DNA of 64,000 bases from assembly GCF_022539315.1 (NCBI RefSeq), contig NC_066315.1, positions 20,869,649 through 20,933,648 of the forward strand. The letters run 5' to 3'. Position 1 is the stretch's first letter. Every line of letters begins with the position of its first letter. The position numbers were made by a program, and so were the translations under genes. Below the pieces are notes generated by a model. The model was not told the DNA's origin. It worked only from the letters and a program-made list of their open reading frames with translations, and did not search any database. Below, piece by piece: positions 1 to 12,816 of the stretch. The DNA comes from Serinus canaria (taxonomy: Eukaryota; Chordata; Aves; Passeriformes; Fringillidae).

Positions 1-920
1 GTGGTGTCAGGTTGATTTCAGATTTCACCAGCAGCTTGGCTCAGTCAGTCTTCAAAACCCTGTAAATATTTTTTGTTTTGTTCCCCATAGTTAAAGATTA
101 TTTTAGCTTATTGTGGTTTAGTTATTGTTGATTTACGGGGGAGTGGTAAGCCTCTCTTAATTATAAAATTCATGCCAAAAAAATTAAAAATATGCCACAG
201 ATTTCTTAATTTAAAGAACACGAGAAAATATTTCAATGATTAAGCTGTCCTGGAATTCAGCCCTTTGTATCCATAGTCATGAGGAGTTAGAGCGGAGCAC
301 GTCCTGTTTTTGGGCTCGGGTGGTAAACTTTTACAAAATGAACAGAAAAGCCCCGAGCAAGCCCATGACAGATCTCTTACATCTTCTGTCAAGAATCGGT
401 AAAACTGCCATGTTACAAGAATGGCCTTGTCTGTCTGCTGTTCTGAGTGTGTGTCACTCTAACCACAGATCAGAGCGGGATCTTGGTGCAGAAAATGTGC
501 TGGGCACTGGGAATGCAAAAAGCCCCTGGAGCAGGGATTGAGGAATGCTGTGCGATGCTAAGCTTCAGCAGAGCAGACTGCTACCAGAGAATCATTCTCC
601 TTTTATTCCTGCAGATCATAGGGGAGATAGTGAATAGATGCATTATCAAGTCACATTTAAAACTAATTTAATAAATAAGTGGGCAGAGTTCAACCCTGCT
701 TTGCAGAGTGTAGCTGCACTGAAACAAATAGAGTGCATCCATCATGGTGGGAACTACTATGTCCTTCTATTTCTCTTATCTGAGACTGAAATATTTGCTG
801 TTATTACAGTTGCACTCTCTGTAACGAATAAAAAGATTTTACATTCACAGCAAGGTATTTCTTTCAAATTTTTCATGTTTCAAATATTTTTCATCTGGTG
901 TTTTGTTTAATCTCTTTCAG
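1..920 (+). other. 3' part of an upstream intron of the + strand gene
   Basis: This stretch has no recognisable exon. It ends in a pyrimidine-rich acceptor, TCTCTTTCAG, with the AG at 919-920, directly before the coding exon at 921. Short open frames at 236-541 and 638-910 have no splice signals, no recognisable protein content and AT-rich composition typical of intron. I see no repeat family here. Confidence 0.7.
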
Positions 921-1053
921 GTAATTTGGATTTGACTGGTCAAAAACAAGTCTTCAAAGCAGAGAACAATCCCTGGGTTACCCCTATTGCTGATCAGTTC
1001 CAGCTGGGAGTGTCTCACGTTTTTGAATACATTCGTTCTGAAACATATAAATA
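921..1053 (+). CDS. Internal (penultimate) coding exon of an unidentified protein
   Basis: The exon is 133 bp, bounded by acceptor TCTCTTTCAG (AG at 919-920) and donor ATA|GTAAGT (GT at 1054). The first two bases (GT) complete a codon begun in the previous exon, probably glycine if that exon ends in G. Forty-three complete codons follow from 923, then two bases (TA) of a split codon. The only open frame reads NLDLTGQKQVFKAENN, then NPWVTPIADQFQLG, then VSHVFEYIRSETYK. The text is unlike the low-complexity translations around it: balanced polar and aromatic residues, no runs. Its split TA codon is completed by the first base of the exon at 60730 to give tyrosine, which keeps the frame open to a stop. 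No domain was recognised. There is no signal peptide or clear membrane segment in this piece. The 5' exons lie outside the window. The call as an exon is strong; the function is unknown. Confidence 0.87.
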
Positions 1054-4000
1054 GTAAGTATTACATTATATAATGTAGCTGTGTTACTTGTTTATTTCCT
1101 TATAGTGTATTGGGCAAAGTGTTACCAGCTACACACATCTTTCATAGTACATGCAGTAACCTGCTATTTAGGACAAATATGCAAGCCACGTTTATATTAA
1201 GGCATTTTGCCAAGAAGAAGGCAACTGTCATGTAGAGAAGTTAGGAAAGCACAAAGACTGTTTGATACTGTCCTGCATTTTTTGTTTATTTTTAAGAGCT
1301 GTTATGTAACATAAGAGATGTAAAAGAACAAGTGTTACAAGCCTTTTTAGAAGTACTAATTTTAAGTATGTTCAGTACAGCTTTAGAGATTGAAATAGAT
1401 ATTTGTTAATGCTTTTGGATGCAGGCTGTTATGTTTTGAGAGATATCCAGACTTGGAACATAGTTTGATTGTGGACTAATTTGTGAAAGTCTACAATCTT
1501 AGTAATTCAAATACAGGTATTAGTGTTTTCTTCAACAGTTTTATAAATGTGTGTGCCTGGCTTCTTCATTTTAATGCAAGATTCCATGTGCAAATGCTGA
1601 CCATTAGTTTAGGAAATAATGCCTTTAATAATTCACTAAATTGTGATATTTAAGTAAAGATCTCCATGTTATTCTTTAGATGGGAAATTATTTTTCAGTG
1701 TCTAGCAACAATCTTGATGCTGTCTCCCTAGGAGCAGTGGGTAGTACAACCTGGATTAGAAAGTAAGGTTTTGCATTTTGCCTTTCTTTAAAGACTGTAT
1801 TTTAATAATTCAGAAGCATTTCTGACAATCTTTTATATGGTTGCTGTCTGAACAAAATTACCAGAGAAGGGTATTCATAAGTGACAGTTGTGGGATTCCA
1901 ATTAAGTAACTGAGATGCAAATTTTTTGTAGGAACTAAATGACCCAACAATGGCTTTTGTAAGCTATTGCTCTTCATTTACAGAATTTTAAATGAAAAGA
2001 AACACAGATGGAAGAGTGGTTGCAAGAATTGCGTGTCTCAGAAGGGTGCTGATATTTATGCTGTGATTCGTGTTCTCAAGACAGATTTATTCATAGATTT
2101 AAGTAGGCTGCAACACCCTTCTTGCAGTAGTACTCTGTACTACAGACATGGTGTAGGGAAGCAGCTGCCTGTCTCCTTGGACCACCCCTCCCCACTGTTC
2201 ATTGTGTACCTGCATCTCAGCTTCTTGATAATGCATTTTTGTTTTGTATTGTCAATTTTATATTTCTCTTTGCTGAGCAGTGTAGTTTAGGGACCCTCAT
2301 GTTCTTCTCTCAGGGACCACGCTGGGCATCGTGAAGACAGCGAAATTTTAAGGACTAAAGTGCAGTTTTGAGAATTTGACTCATTTGGTTTCTGGGGAGG
2401 GGGATGGGGGGAAGCTGTTATTATGTATCTATATTTTTTTTTTTTATTTGAAATTTTTTGGGGTATATTAAACTGCCCTGGCAACCTTCTTGGTGTAATC
2501 AAAATTGACAAGAAGCTTCTGTATTTTATCAGTTACCTCAGCTGTTTTTGTTCTAAGTTAGCCAAATTAGGCTTGTTGTCATACTCTTTGCTAGATGTAG
2601 CAGTGTCTTATTGGCTAATGGGCCAATTTTGGTTTTGTCCTCAGTAAATAATTGAAACCTGTATTGTTAACAGTGCAAGCAGAATCAGACTGTGGTCATT
2701 CACAGGGAGAAAAATCAAAATCAAATAATCTTTCTGTGGCTTATTCATTATTTCTACTTTGATCTTAGAAGTTTATTTCATTAATGTGCCATAGTTTTCA
2801 AAGTTTAGTGACAGAAACCAAATGCTTGGAGATAATTAGGTGTCAGTTTTAGATTTTCAGCATATGACCATTTTATATTATATCATAAATAAAAAGTATC
2901 AGTATGATTCCTTACAAAACCAGTAGTAGCTTTTTTTGAGTCTTGATTTTCCTTGTTTGCCCTGCTAAAATGAGAGTGCATGGATTTTCCTCCTGAAAAA
3001 AGATTGTCCTTTTTATTTCCAGTTTCCTCTAAATATGTGGTTGAGAATTGGGATGCCACGTCCTAAAGACATTCCGCTGTTTTCATTTGGTTTTAGGAGT
3101 TAAAACTCAAAAATAGTGGCATGGTCTAGGTAACAGGTCTAGTAGCATTGTTGTGCACAAAAGCAGATAGGCTGTACACACAGAAGAAATTAAACTGTTT
3201 TTCCTGGTAGAATTCTGATCTTTTCTTACTAATGACTACATAGCTTCTTTAACTGCCTTTTTCTTTCAGAGCCCTTGAACAGGTACTGTGTCTTTTTCCT
3301 ATTAAGCAGACACAAGGTTGATATGTGAACTTAGTATTTTTCCCTGTGGGTATCTAAATAAGAAAAGTCAAGTTCTTGAGTTGTCATGTGTTTTATTGCT
3401 CATTCTGCCAAAATAAAAAAAAAATCTTCCTGTGTTTGATAGATTGAGACAGATACACTTTTACTGTGAGGCAAAGCAGTACGCTTTTCATTAAATGAAT
3501 GATTGGAAATGTTGCTGCTTAGCTAACCTCACTTGCAACACTGAGAAGATAGAACATAGATCAGCAGCTGACCATCAGACCAATAAGTTTGTTTTTAGGT
3601 ACTGGAAGACATAGACTCATAAACCAGAACTGTGCATCTGTGTGGCAGATGAATTTTGAACTCCAGAGACAGAGATTTGTTTCCCTATACTGGTTATTTT
3701 TGCTAGTTGATTGGAAATACTGACTTTCCTTTTTTCACAAGTTTCACATTGTCTAGACTGGCTAAGACAGTGAGGGTGTGCTGGTTCATATAGTCTCAAG
3801 TGCCAGGTTTCAGAGGCTCCCCAGGTTACATTTTCACTAAGGGGGTTATGCTAATACATTTTATTTTGTGTTTGCAATGGCTAGAACTTTGCTCAGTTGC
3901 TCTTAACTTAGCCAGACGTCAGAAACTTATTAGCTCCTGGCAATGCACTCACTTGCAGTCATGTAAATAAACCTTGAGGTTTCTGCTGATGACTGGCATA

Positions 4001-6489
4001 AGCCATCGCTGCAGTCAGTGTCAGGGACCTCCATTCAGATTCTGTGAGGTTGCACTTTGAAGCAGCTACCAAGTAGATCACAAACCTCTTCTTTTCCTTT
4101 GTGAAATGTACTGGCTGTTTCAAGCATATTTAGTGAAAAATTACATCCCATTTTTAGCCTTGTCTTGGGATATTCATGCTCTAGTGATTAATTGATAAGT
4201 AGGGATGACACCCATGAGGGATGATTATGTCTAAAGATAAAATGTCATTTGTCTTGCATACTTTTACATTTCCACACTCCTGTTTTACATGGTACTCATG
4301 CACCAAGTATAAAACTGGAATTGCACTTTACTTCAGAAGCATATTAACCAGTGAGACCCTCAGATCAGCTTGTCTTACTTTGTAGTTTCTTTCATTTCCT
4401 TTAATTTCCTTACCTTTCATGAGAAATGGTGCCCAGTGACTTTTTTCAACCCTAATTTTTCAAGGAAGACTTGTGATGACAAAAAGATGGGCCATATATT
4501 GTGCTGGAAAATGTGTGTGGAGGGGCTCTTAATTCTTAACAGGAAATTCAGCAGCTCTTGGCACTTTGCTAGCTTTTGTTGGCTAAAATACGCCCACTGC
4601 ACATTTCATCTGGTGACAGCATCGTTTGGAAATAGGTCAGTTTGCCAAGTGTGTAATGATTCTTAATCTCTCACTGGTGTGTAACTTTCTGAAACTTTAG
4701 TAAGCTGAATTTTGGCTATGATTCTATATATGCTCAGGAGCTGCCATTAAACTTGCCATCTGATGTCATGGTAGTGTTGAAAAGCAGTTGAAGAGCTTGC
4801 TTAAACAGTGAAGAATAATGGCAACCTTGTCTCCTCAAAGGCCTTAACTAAATGTTTTATTTTTTATTCATGCCTCTAGTCAACTTTCAGAGTGACCTTT
4901 ATGTTGTAAGCATATTCTCAGAGGATCTTCTCTGTCTAGGAAACTGACAAAGAGATGATGTATTGTGTGATTTAGTGGTCACAATGTACTTAGATAAGTG
5001 CAGACAGACTTAAATGTTTGAAAGAAAACAATGGATTAAGCTCCTATGAAGAATAAAATTCTAGTTCCTTAGGATGTTCCTTAGGATTTAAATAAGATAA
5101 TTATTGATGTGATTAAGATGAGATAAAACAGATGTGCAGTTGGTGCCAGTGGGTGGGTTTGGTTGCTGGCATTTACAGCAAAGTTAGTCCAGAAAGCTTC
5201 TTTTTGGGTGCATTTCTGGCATTATTCATGTGCTCTTATCCATCTTCATGTGGAACTTATTCTTTGCATGTTTCTAACAGAAAGAACAGTAATTTTGATT
5301 TTATCACAGCAGAATCTATTGCAGATATCAACAGCTGATAGTGTAATCCCAGCTAAAAGAAAAGAAATTGCTGGGTCCTGTGTGCATTTTTAAACTGCCC
5401 TTATACCCCACAATCCCCTTTTAACAGTTTCTCTAATGATTGTTGTTTCCCTGTATGACCTCCATGTTCCAGGGAGGCTGAATTACAATGGAACAGTCAC
5501 ACCATTTTTAAATCTCTAGAAAGCAGATTTTCCCCACAAGACAGTCAATTGAGAGTCAAGAGGCTCAACAAGATGTTTTGTGAAAGGAAGTAAGTTGCAC
5601 TTTTCACATTTCCATCAGGAAAGGTAGTAGAAGAGCAAGCCATTTTCAGGACTGACACATGAACTCTTAGCGGAGGAAACAGTTTGACAAATGCAGTGCT
5701 GAGCATATATTGCTGGGCAGCATTGGAACATAGGCTTCCCTGGGCAGGTTGCTCTGTGCTGAGCATTGTAATTGAAAATCCCATTTCATCAGCAGTGACA
5801 GTGTGGAAAAATCCACTCTCGATTCAGCCCTCTGTGTAGAGACAGTCTCCTCAGGTTCTTGGGAATGAGTTCTTGTGCTGAACCCCACTATTATGCAGCA
5901 GCTGCTTCCAGGGCAACAGACACAGGTCATGAAGGAACAGATTCCTCTTCTGGATTACATTAAGGAAGAGTATTTCAGAGTTAATTTTTAACAACTCAAG
6001 GAGACTGGCAAGATATTCAGAGTAGTGCACTAGAATACAAATAGTATCTTGAAATTACTGGTGATCCTATTCCACAGTTGTCAAGCCTGTTTAACTTAAG
6101 CCAGCTGTGTGGTTGATGATGTCCAATGATGTAAAGATGATAATCAGTAAAATCACCTATTTAGGAGTGGAAAAGAGGTCAAACAAGTGAAGAATCCATA
6201 TGTTGGTTCTCAGGAAGCACGTTGGGAAAGTGGGAATTGGCAGCAGTTGATATGGAGGCATCATCAGATTGAACTGATATGAAAGGAGATAGTCCTAAAA
6301 TGGTGTTACTTGTGCAGCACAGTCTAGGACCTCCAAGAATCTGATTTTTTTATGCTGGCACAAAAAGCAGGAGTATTTAAATTATGTTTGCTGATGGTGC
6401 AAAGCTAGCAGCATAGAAAAGAATCAGCATACCACACAGTAAGAATTAGCAAACAAAGAGGAAGGCTTGGGTATATTAGTTACAGGTGA

Positions 6490-7131
6490 GCCACCAGTGT
6501 GATATGCTGGAGTGAGGGGGAGAGAAAGATAAGCACAGTCCCCAGAGCTTGACTAAAAGAGTGGAAATTTCCCAGTACAGAAAAGGAAATGTTTCGCAGT
6601 TGTGGTCATTATGTTCATGAAAGATGAATTCAGGCAGGATATATAATAGAATAATGAAATGAACAAAGCAGTTCAATAATTGAAATAAAATGTGTATCAC
6701 AATACTACTGATATTAAAATATAAGAATAATAGTAGTGAAAAAAGAGAAGAATAAACCCCAGCAATTGTTGCACAATACAATTGCTCACTACCCACTGAC
6801 CAAGGCCAAGCCCATTCCTGAGCCATCAGTCCCTCTTTGCCAACTCCCCCAGTTTCTTCACTGGACATGCATGTTCTGTGGTGTAGAATATCCCTTTGGC
6901 CAATTTGGTCAGCTGTCCCAGAGGTTTCCCCCCCCTTCCCCAGATTCTTGTGCAGCTCCTCATGTTCAGAGCATGAGATACTGAAAAGTCCTTGGCTCAG
7001 TGCAAGCACTACTCAGCAGCAACCAAAACATCAGTGTGTTACCAACATTATTCTCATCCTGCATCCAAAACACTGCACTGTACCAGGTACTAGGGAGAAA
7101 ATTAACTGTACCCCAGACAAATTCCAGGACA
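6490..7131 (-). mobile_element. Degraded solo LTR of an avian endogenous retrovirus-like element
   Basis: Read on the minus strand, the element starts near 7131 with TGTCCTGG and continues with blocks typical of a common avian LTR: TTAATTTTCT, TGAGAATAATGTTGGTAACA, CAAGGACTTTTCAG, GGCCAAAGGGATATTC and GTGAGCAATTG. The 5' end is clear. The 3' end is not; it fades between about 6460 and 6540 near a GGAGTGAGGGGGAGAG block (plus strand). The TATA element expected near 6855 is mutated to a sequence reading GTGAAGAAACTGG, so the promoter is probably dead. No retroviral coding region is adjacent, so it is most simply a solo LTR left by recombination. Family assignment is from memory. Confidence 0.8.
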
Positions 7132-9704
7132 ATGGAATAGAAGGCTTCATGCATTGGTTTCTCTTAGGTGCAGCTCTACAAATACTTCTAGAAACAGTAT
7201 TCTCACTGTTCCTGCAGGGATTGCTCATGTTCATATACTCACAGCATGCACCATTAGTGAGCACTTCTTTCCCCTTCTCATTTGCACTCTGATTGTCCTG
7301 GGCCAGTACAAGAATTAAGGTGGTGTTCTATGTCCAACATTCCATTGCTGGAGCTCACTTATTTCAGTGCCTTTTTAGCTTGGCATCTTTACCATTTGAC
7401 CCCTGGCATGGATGTAACATCTGTGCCAGTGGTAGCTGTGACCTCATTTATTTGAGCATGGTTTCAAAGACTGGGTAGAGGTAGTGGAAAAAAGATGACC
7501 TCAGTGATCTGTGTTAGGTGGGAATTTCTGAGATGCCACATCTCCTGTGAAGATGAGCTCATGACAAATTAAGCTTCTCTCAAAGGAGGGCAAGAAGTAA
7601 GATCCATCATAGCTGAGAAGTAAACAAGCGTTGATAGTCCTGATTCACACATTTTGATCACGTACCAGTAAAAAAATTTAAATTTACCAATAAAAATCTA
7701 TTACCAGCCGGATGTGGGGAAATATAAAAATGTCATCTACATTTGGTTCTGTTGTATTGAAGACATGGTACTGTATATTTTATATGAAAATGCTGATTTG
7801 TATTCTAACCACAAGTTGTATTTATTGGCTGTATTTTAAAAATTGATAAATATATTAGTACATTATTTCCAACAGAGAAAATAGATGACTCAGAGTTCTG
7901 ACATCTTTAGACAACATTTACATGCAAGTCTGTAACTCTTCCCCAAAGAAGAGCTAACTGGAGCCCATGTCGAAAGATAAACAATAAAACCACTATGTCT
8001 GTATATTTTTGTTTATATATTGCTAAGATGGATATGTAATAAAACCAAAGCTATCAGTGATGTATCTGACAGGTATAGATACTGCACATATAAATATTGG
8101 TGTAACTACTGATTCTGCTGTGCCCTTTGATATGAACTTTATATAAAGTTTAGAAAATTATGCAGTAATCCATTTGCCATGTCAAGGATGGTAACCTAGA
8201 GTTTATGGCACTGGGGCAGACATCTGGAGCTATGTTAGAAGTGAAATTGGAATGAGACAAATTAAGTGCAGAAGCTGAAACCAAAGCTAGGGAAACAGTA
8301 GTAGGGTACATGGTTTGCATAGGGAAACAATGCAAAGTTGCATCAAACTGTAGGGCAAGGCAAGATTAGTAGCTGAGTTAAAAATCAGTGGTAATTATGA
8401 TAAATCCAAAATGAGTAATAAGTAGAGGTGTACAAAAGAAACTGGAAAGCAGCAGAATCAAGGACCTGCTTGGGGTATAAGCAGGCAAGTGGAGTAAGAT
8501 GTGCAGCTGCAGGTAAGTGGCACCTTGGGCAGGAAGAATGAGAGAGGAGATTGAAACAAGTTTCTGCAGTGGGAAAGGGCCAGTCCAAAGTGGGATCTAT
8601 CTCATACCCATTGGAGAGACTGCTTATAACTATCTGATTATGATAAATCTGGGAAACTAAATGGGCCTTTTTCTGAACTGTGATAGATTATAATGACAAG
8701 GGAAGGAAAGTCATGTTCTGTTACGCTTCTGTTCAGTGCAAGCTGGGTGATAATTTAGGGAAGATGAGTTATTTCTCAGTCCCTCAAGTAGAAGCCTGAC
8801 CAACATTTTGTTGTGAGAAATGGTTTTAAGCATCCAAGCCTCTGGGCATGCACCCAGAAGGTTTAGAAGACTTGACTGACAGAGTCTGGGCTCACCCAAG
8901 TTCTGTCTTAAATTACTGTGTCAATGAAAGACCCAAAAAGTGACAGAAGTATTGGTATCTTTCCAGCATCAAGGAAGGTGAATAGACAAGTTGGGTTATT
9001 ATGAACTAGTTTACTCTGAAATTAGTTTTGTGTTAAATAGTGAGGAAGAGACATGGGATTCTACTATTGATGATGTAAAGAAAGTGACTGTAATTTGGAT
9101 GTCATTAATACTCTTTAAAGTATGACTATGATTTTGAGAGTTTTTTCCTAAAGAAATATTAAATATTATAAATATTGTAAGTTTGGTTAGTCAAGGCAAC
9201 TCTCTAACCATAGAATTTTATGAGGCATTTAACTTGTACAGCTACACAACATAGTCACTAGAAAATGAGCACTGCATAGTTTCAATAAAACATTAGGAAG
9301 AATTATCAACACCCTGATAGGTCTTGGGAGACAATTACCAAAGAGAGTGTTTCTGGTGAGGTCCACAGAGATCTGACCTGGAGTGATTAAATGTTCTCCT
9401 CAGGTATTTGGAAGCAAATATACAGTTGTTTTTGATGACCTGCAAGTTGACAAAAGATAACAGTGGAGGTACAGGCTGTCCTGTGTGATTTTGAACTGTG
9501 CCTGTACACAGTGTATATTAAAGCAGCTTAAAGAAGAATTGTTTATCTGTGTATTTGTATATCATGTGGTTAGGATTACAGGAGGAGATGAAAACAAGTG
9601 GTTACATCTGTCTAGAATGCAGTCAGCACTGAAAAATATTTTAAGAGACATAGCCAAAGTGCACTGTCAGCTCACAGTTCAGTGTTATATATGAAAGGTT
9701 TGAC

Positions 9705-9799
9705 TGAATTCAGCTTCAGCCCCAGGTGATGTGGTAAGTAGTAAGTTCTTATTCCCTTACTCACTAATGTGACATCAGCTGGGGCTGATGCTGAATTCA
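9705..9799. repeat. 95-bp imperfect inverted repeat able to form a long hairpin
   Basis: The left arm (9705-9732, TGAATTCAGC start) and the right arm (9772-9799) are reverse complements over 28 nt with only two mismatches, at arm positions 11 and 22. The 39-nt spacer contains a further partial pairing (GTAAG with CTTAC, AAG-TT-CTT at the tip) with an unpaired bulge of about ten bases on the right side. It lies inside the giant intron, 8.7 kb from the donor. It could be an intronic microRNA-like hairpin, a MITE-type palindromic transposon remnant, or a chance inverted duplication. I did not recognise a known microRNA in it. Confidence 0.85.
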
Positions 9800-10296
9800 T
9801 TCTGGTATCAGTAGTTTTAAAGGGATGTTAAAAATGTGTTTAAATACAGACACCTTGATTATTTGAGAGCAGAAGTCAAGCAGATAAGGAAAGGAAAGCA
9901 AGGTACAGCTTTAGGGCAAGCTTCCAGAGAAAGTAACCTATTCATTTTTCTTTCACTGAACTCCAGTTACCTCAGGATGTTTTCTGGGAAGTTGTGTTTT
10001 TGAGTAAGATCATGTGAAGGTTATTGTATGATCCATGATGGATTTTAAGACACTATGTGTAGTATCCAAAGGTAATGATCTATTGCCTGGTTTTAGACTT
10101 TACCAGAACTGCCACAGTTCTAGTAGTGTGCTCTGATGCTTTGACTGCTGTGGGTATGGTGAGTCCATCATCCAATGGATTCAGGGGGTTCTCTCAACTT
10201 TTCTGGGGGGTGTTGTTGCTAACCAAAGGCAATATGTTCAATATAGATGCACTTCAGAAATTAAGCTGATACCCTTTGAGGGTAACTCACCTAATC

Positions 10297-10436
10297 GTGT
10301 TTGGGTTTTGATTTTGGTTTTTGGGTTTGTTTGGGTTTTCTGTTGGTTTTTTTTTTTTTTTGGGGTGGGGGGTTGTTCATGTTTTTGTTTTTAGTTTTTT
10401 TGTTTTGTTCTGTTTTGGGGTTATTTTGTATGTTGG
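10297..10436 (+). repeat. T/G-rich low-complexity tract
   Basis: About 140 bp are built almost only of T and G on the plus strand, with repeated TTTGGG and TTTTTG words, a run of T at about 10350 and GGGGTGGGGGG in the middle. It is not a telomeric repeat array and has no fixed period. The strand asymmetry gives a purine/pyrimidine-poor C content that could favour unusual DNA structure. Confidence 0.8.
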
Positions 10437-12778
10437 AGAGGATATTGCAGGGAACAGAATTTGGACTTTATAGTAGGTAAAAAAGAATAGAGCATTTTAA
10501 AGGCAATCCTTGAGACAGCAAGAGGACGAAGAATAGATTGGAAGTGTCAGAACAGTACTAATTGAGGCCTAATTCCACTTAATAAGGTGTTTCTGGTAAA
10601 ATGGTGCAGCTAACAGTAAAGAGTGGTCTCTTAACCCTTTGTACTCTTCAAAATTCAGTTGATTTGCTTTCTTGTTTTCTTCTTCAGATTGGTTCTTTAT
10701 AACCAAACAAGAAGAGTTACTGCGCACATTTGCTGGTTTTATTTGAGAAATAAATTTAAAAGTGGCGCTTTTATAATCAAGCAGATCTGTCTGCAATTTC
10801 TATTCTCTATGCAGTCATATCTGTTTTATTGCATGCTGGTTTTTATTGAACTCCAGTTTCTTCCTTCAGTTTCACATTATTTCAGGGTTTTGTGTGATCT
10901 TTAGCAATTTTTTTACCCTTCTGGTGAGGGCTATCAGCTAGATGGAGAGGCATCCCTAATTTTATGATTGCCTTTATCAACCATTTATCCATAGGAAGGC
11001 TGAGGTTGGAATTATTCTGGTATAATTTGCTGTAGCCAATTGTAATACAAGCTCTGATAAACTTCTTAAAAGCCATGATTTTATTTTAGCAGGTATCACT
11101 GTCATTCCGTTTAAATGCACTTTTACAGCCCCATACACCTAAAACACAGTGTGGAAAATGGTTATGATCAGATTTCATTTTAAATTCTTGTCATTAAAAT
11201 TAACTTCTTTTTGAGAAGTTTAAGCTGAAAAGCAAGAACTTCTGCTATATATGACACAGGATTTATGTCCTGCATTTCAATGCTTTCCTCTGACCAAACA
11301 AGAAATGCCCTACTGTTAAAGCTGGGAGTAGTCAAATTTAGGTCTTGTGTAGGCAACACCTTTTGACTACAGCTCTGGATGTATTTGTTTGTATTTTGTA
11401 CCCAGCCACTTTAATTATTGAACCCTAAAACTCTGATATACTGAAAGTCAGTATCAAATATGCCAGGAAAAAAATACCCTGTAATTTTTCTTCTATATTA
11501 CACTTGATTGGAAAAAGAAGTTGTAGTCTAAAGTGAAGTGTGCAGGAGCAAAAACAGTAAATAGGATCACATAGTATACTGACCATTTCACTTGCTCTGG
11601 CTTCAAAAAAGCAGTAATAATAAATGCAGGAATATTAGCCCTCTTCATAGTTTTGCCATGTGTTTTAAGAAGCTGTCTCAATGCTGAATATAAACAGTAG
11701 CATTTGCTTCACTGAATGTGGAACAGTGATTCCCTAAATCCTTTTGGTTATCTGTAGTAATCTTTGATCAGGTAAGTTTTCAATCTTTTAAAAATACATC
11801 TTGCACCAAATTGCTGTCACAGGATGGTAAATATATGCAGAAGTAAATGGAGCAAATCCTATACCCAGTGCTGTAAGTATGGTTCCTCTTGGTAGGAAGA
11901 GGATTTGCTTGATCTGTATTCACATGTGTACCCAGATTGCTACCTCTGACCTGCTTCACTGTCAACTTCTGGGGTACTTTCTGCACATTAAATGTTTTGG
12001 GAATCATCCAAGGTAAGAGAGGGGGATCCAGAACTCTTCAAAGATGTGTTGCAAGAACCTGCTACCTACAAAGACTCCAAGGAAGGAAGATCACAGTTCT
12101 AGAAGAATAGAATTTAGGCATGAATATATGTGTGTCAGTTTTGATTCTTAATGTAAAATGGATGTTGCTTTAAAAAGCTGCAGCTCTTAGAACATGAGTT
12201 TTAGTCACCTTTCAACTGGATATAATTCCCAAGCTAAATTCCAAGTGTGAGTTTTGGGTATTGGGGTGTTCTGTCTCCTGCTCATTCCTCCAAAATTCAG
12301 ATTTACACTGTTGTTGACTTTTAAAAAAGAAAAGGTATGCAAGGAATGACAGTGCTGATCCTGAATATAAATTATATCAAGCAAATTGATGCAAGATAAA
12401 ATTACCAAATCAACCTTTTTTAGTCTATATTTTATGGAATATCTAAATCTATGTTTGGCAGTAATTTACTCTTGCCCATGAATTTCTGACAGTTTCGATT
12501 CTTTGGTCTTATTAATCAAAGTAGTCAGCACCAGAGCAATTTTTATGAGACTCACTAGTCATAAAAAATTTATTATCAGATAAATCAAAGAAACAGCTAG
12601 CATCTTAATAGGGTGAACAAAGTGGCATGTAAAAGATCATTTAAGACTACATGCTTTTGACACTTGTGTACTGCATTTAGTGCCTAGAGTCAGATGTGCT
12701 GCTTGCATTTTCATTAAAATACTCATGACCATGACACAATTGCTACCTTTAGTATAGGATGTTTCTTCTTCTTTTTTT

Positions 12779-12816
12779 ATATATATATACACATACATAC
12801 ATATATATATATATAT
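12779..12816. repeat. AT/ACAT dinucleotide microsatellite
   Basis: This is an alternating purine-pyrimidine run with an interrupted core: AT units, then ACAC and ACATACATACAT, then AT units again. It follows a T-rich tract. The interruption suggests an old, partly stabilised microsatellite. Confidence 0.9.

Noticed and set aside
2395..2412. G-rich cluster as a G-quadruplex
   Set aside because: It has three long G runs with very short loops; a fourth separate run is lacking, so a stable three-tetrad quadruplex is not well supported.
6476..7009. 177-codon open frame on the minus strand
   Set aside because: It lies almost wholly inside the degraded LTR and its product is low-complexity and hydrophobic with no retroviral or host domain.
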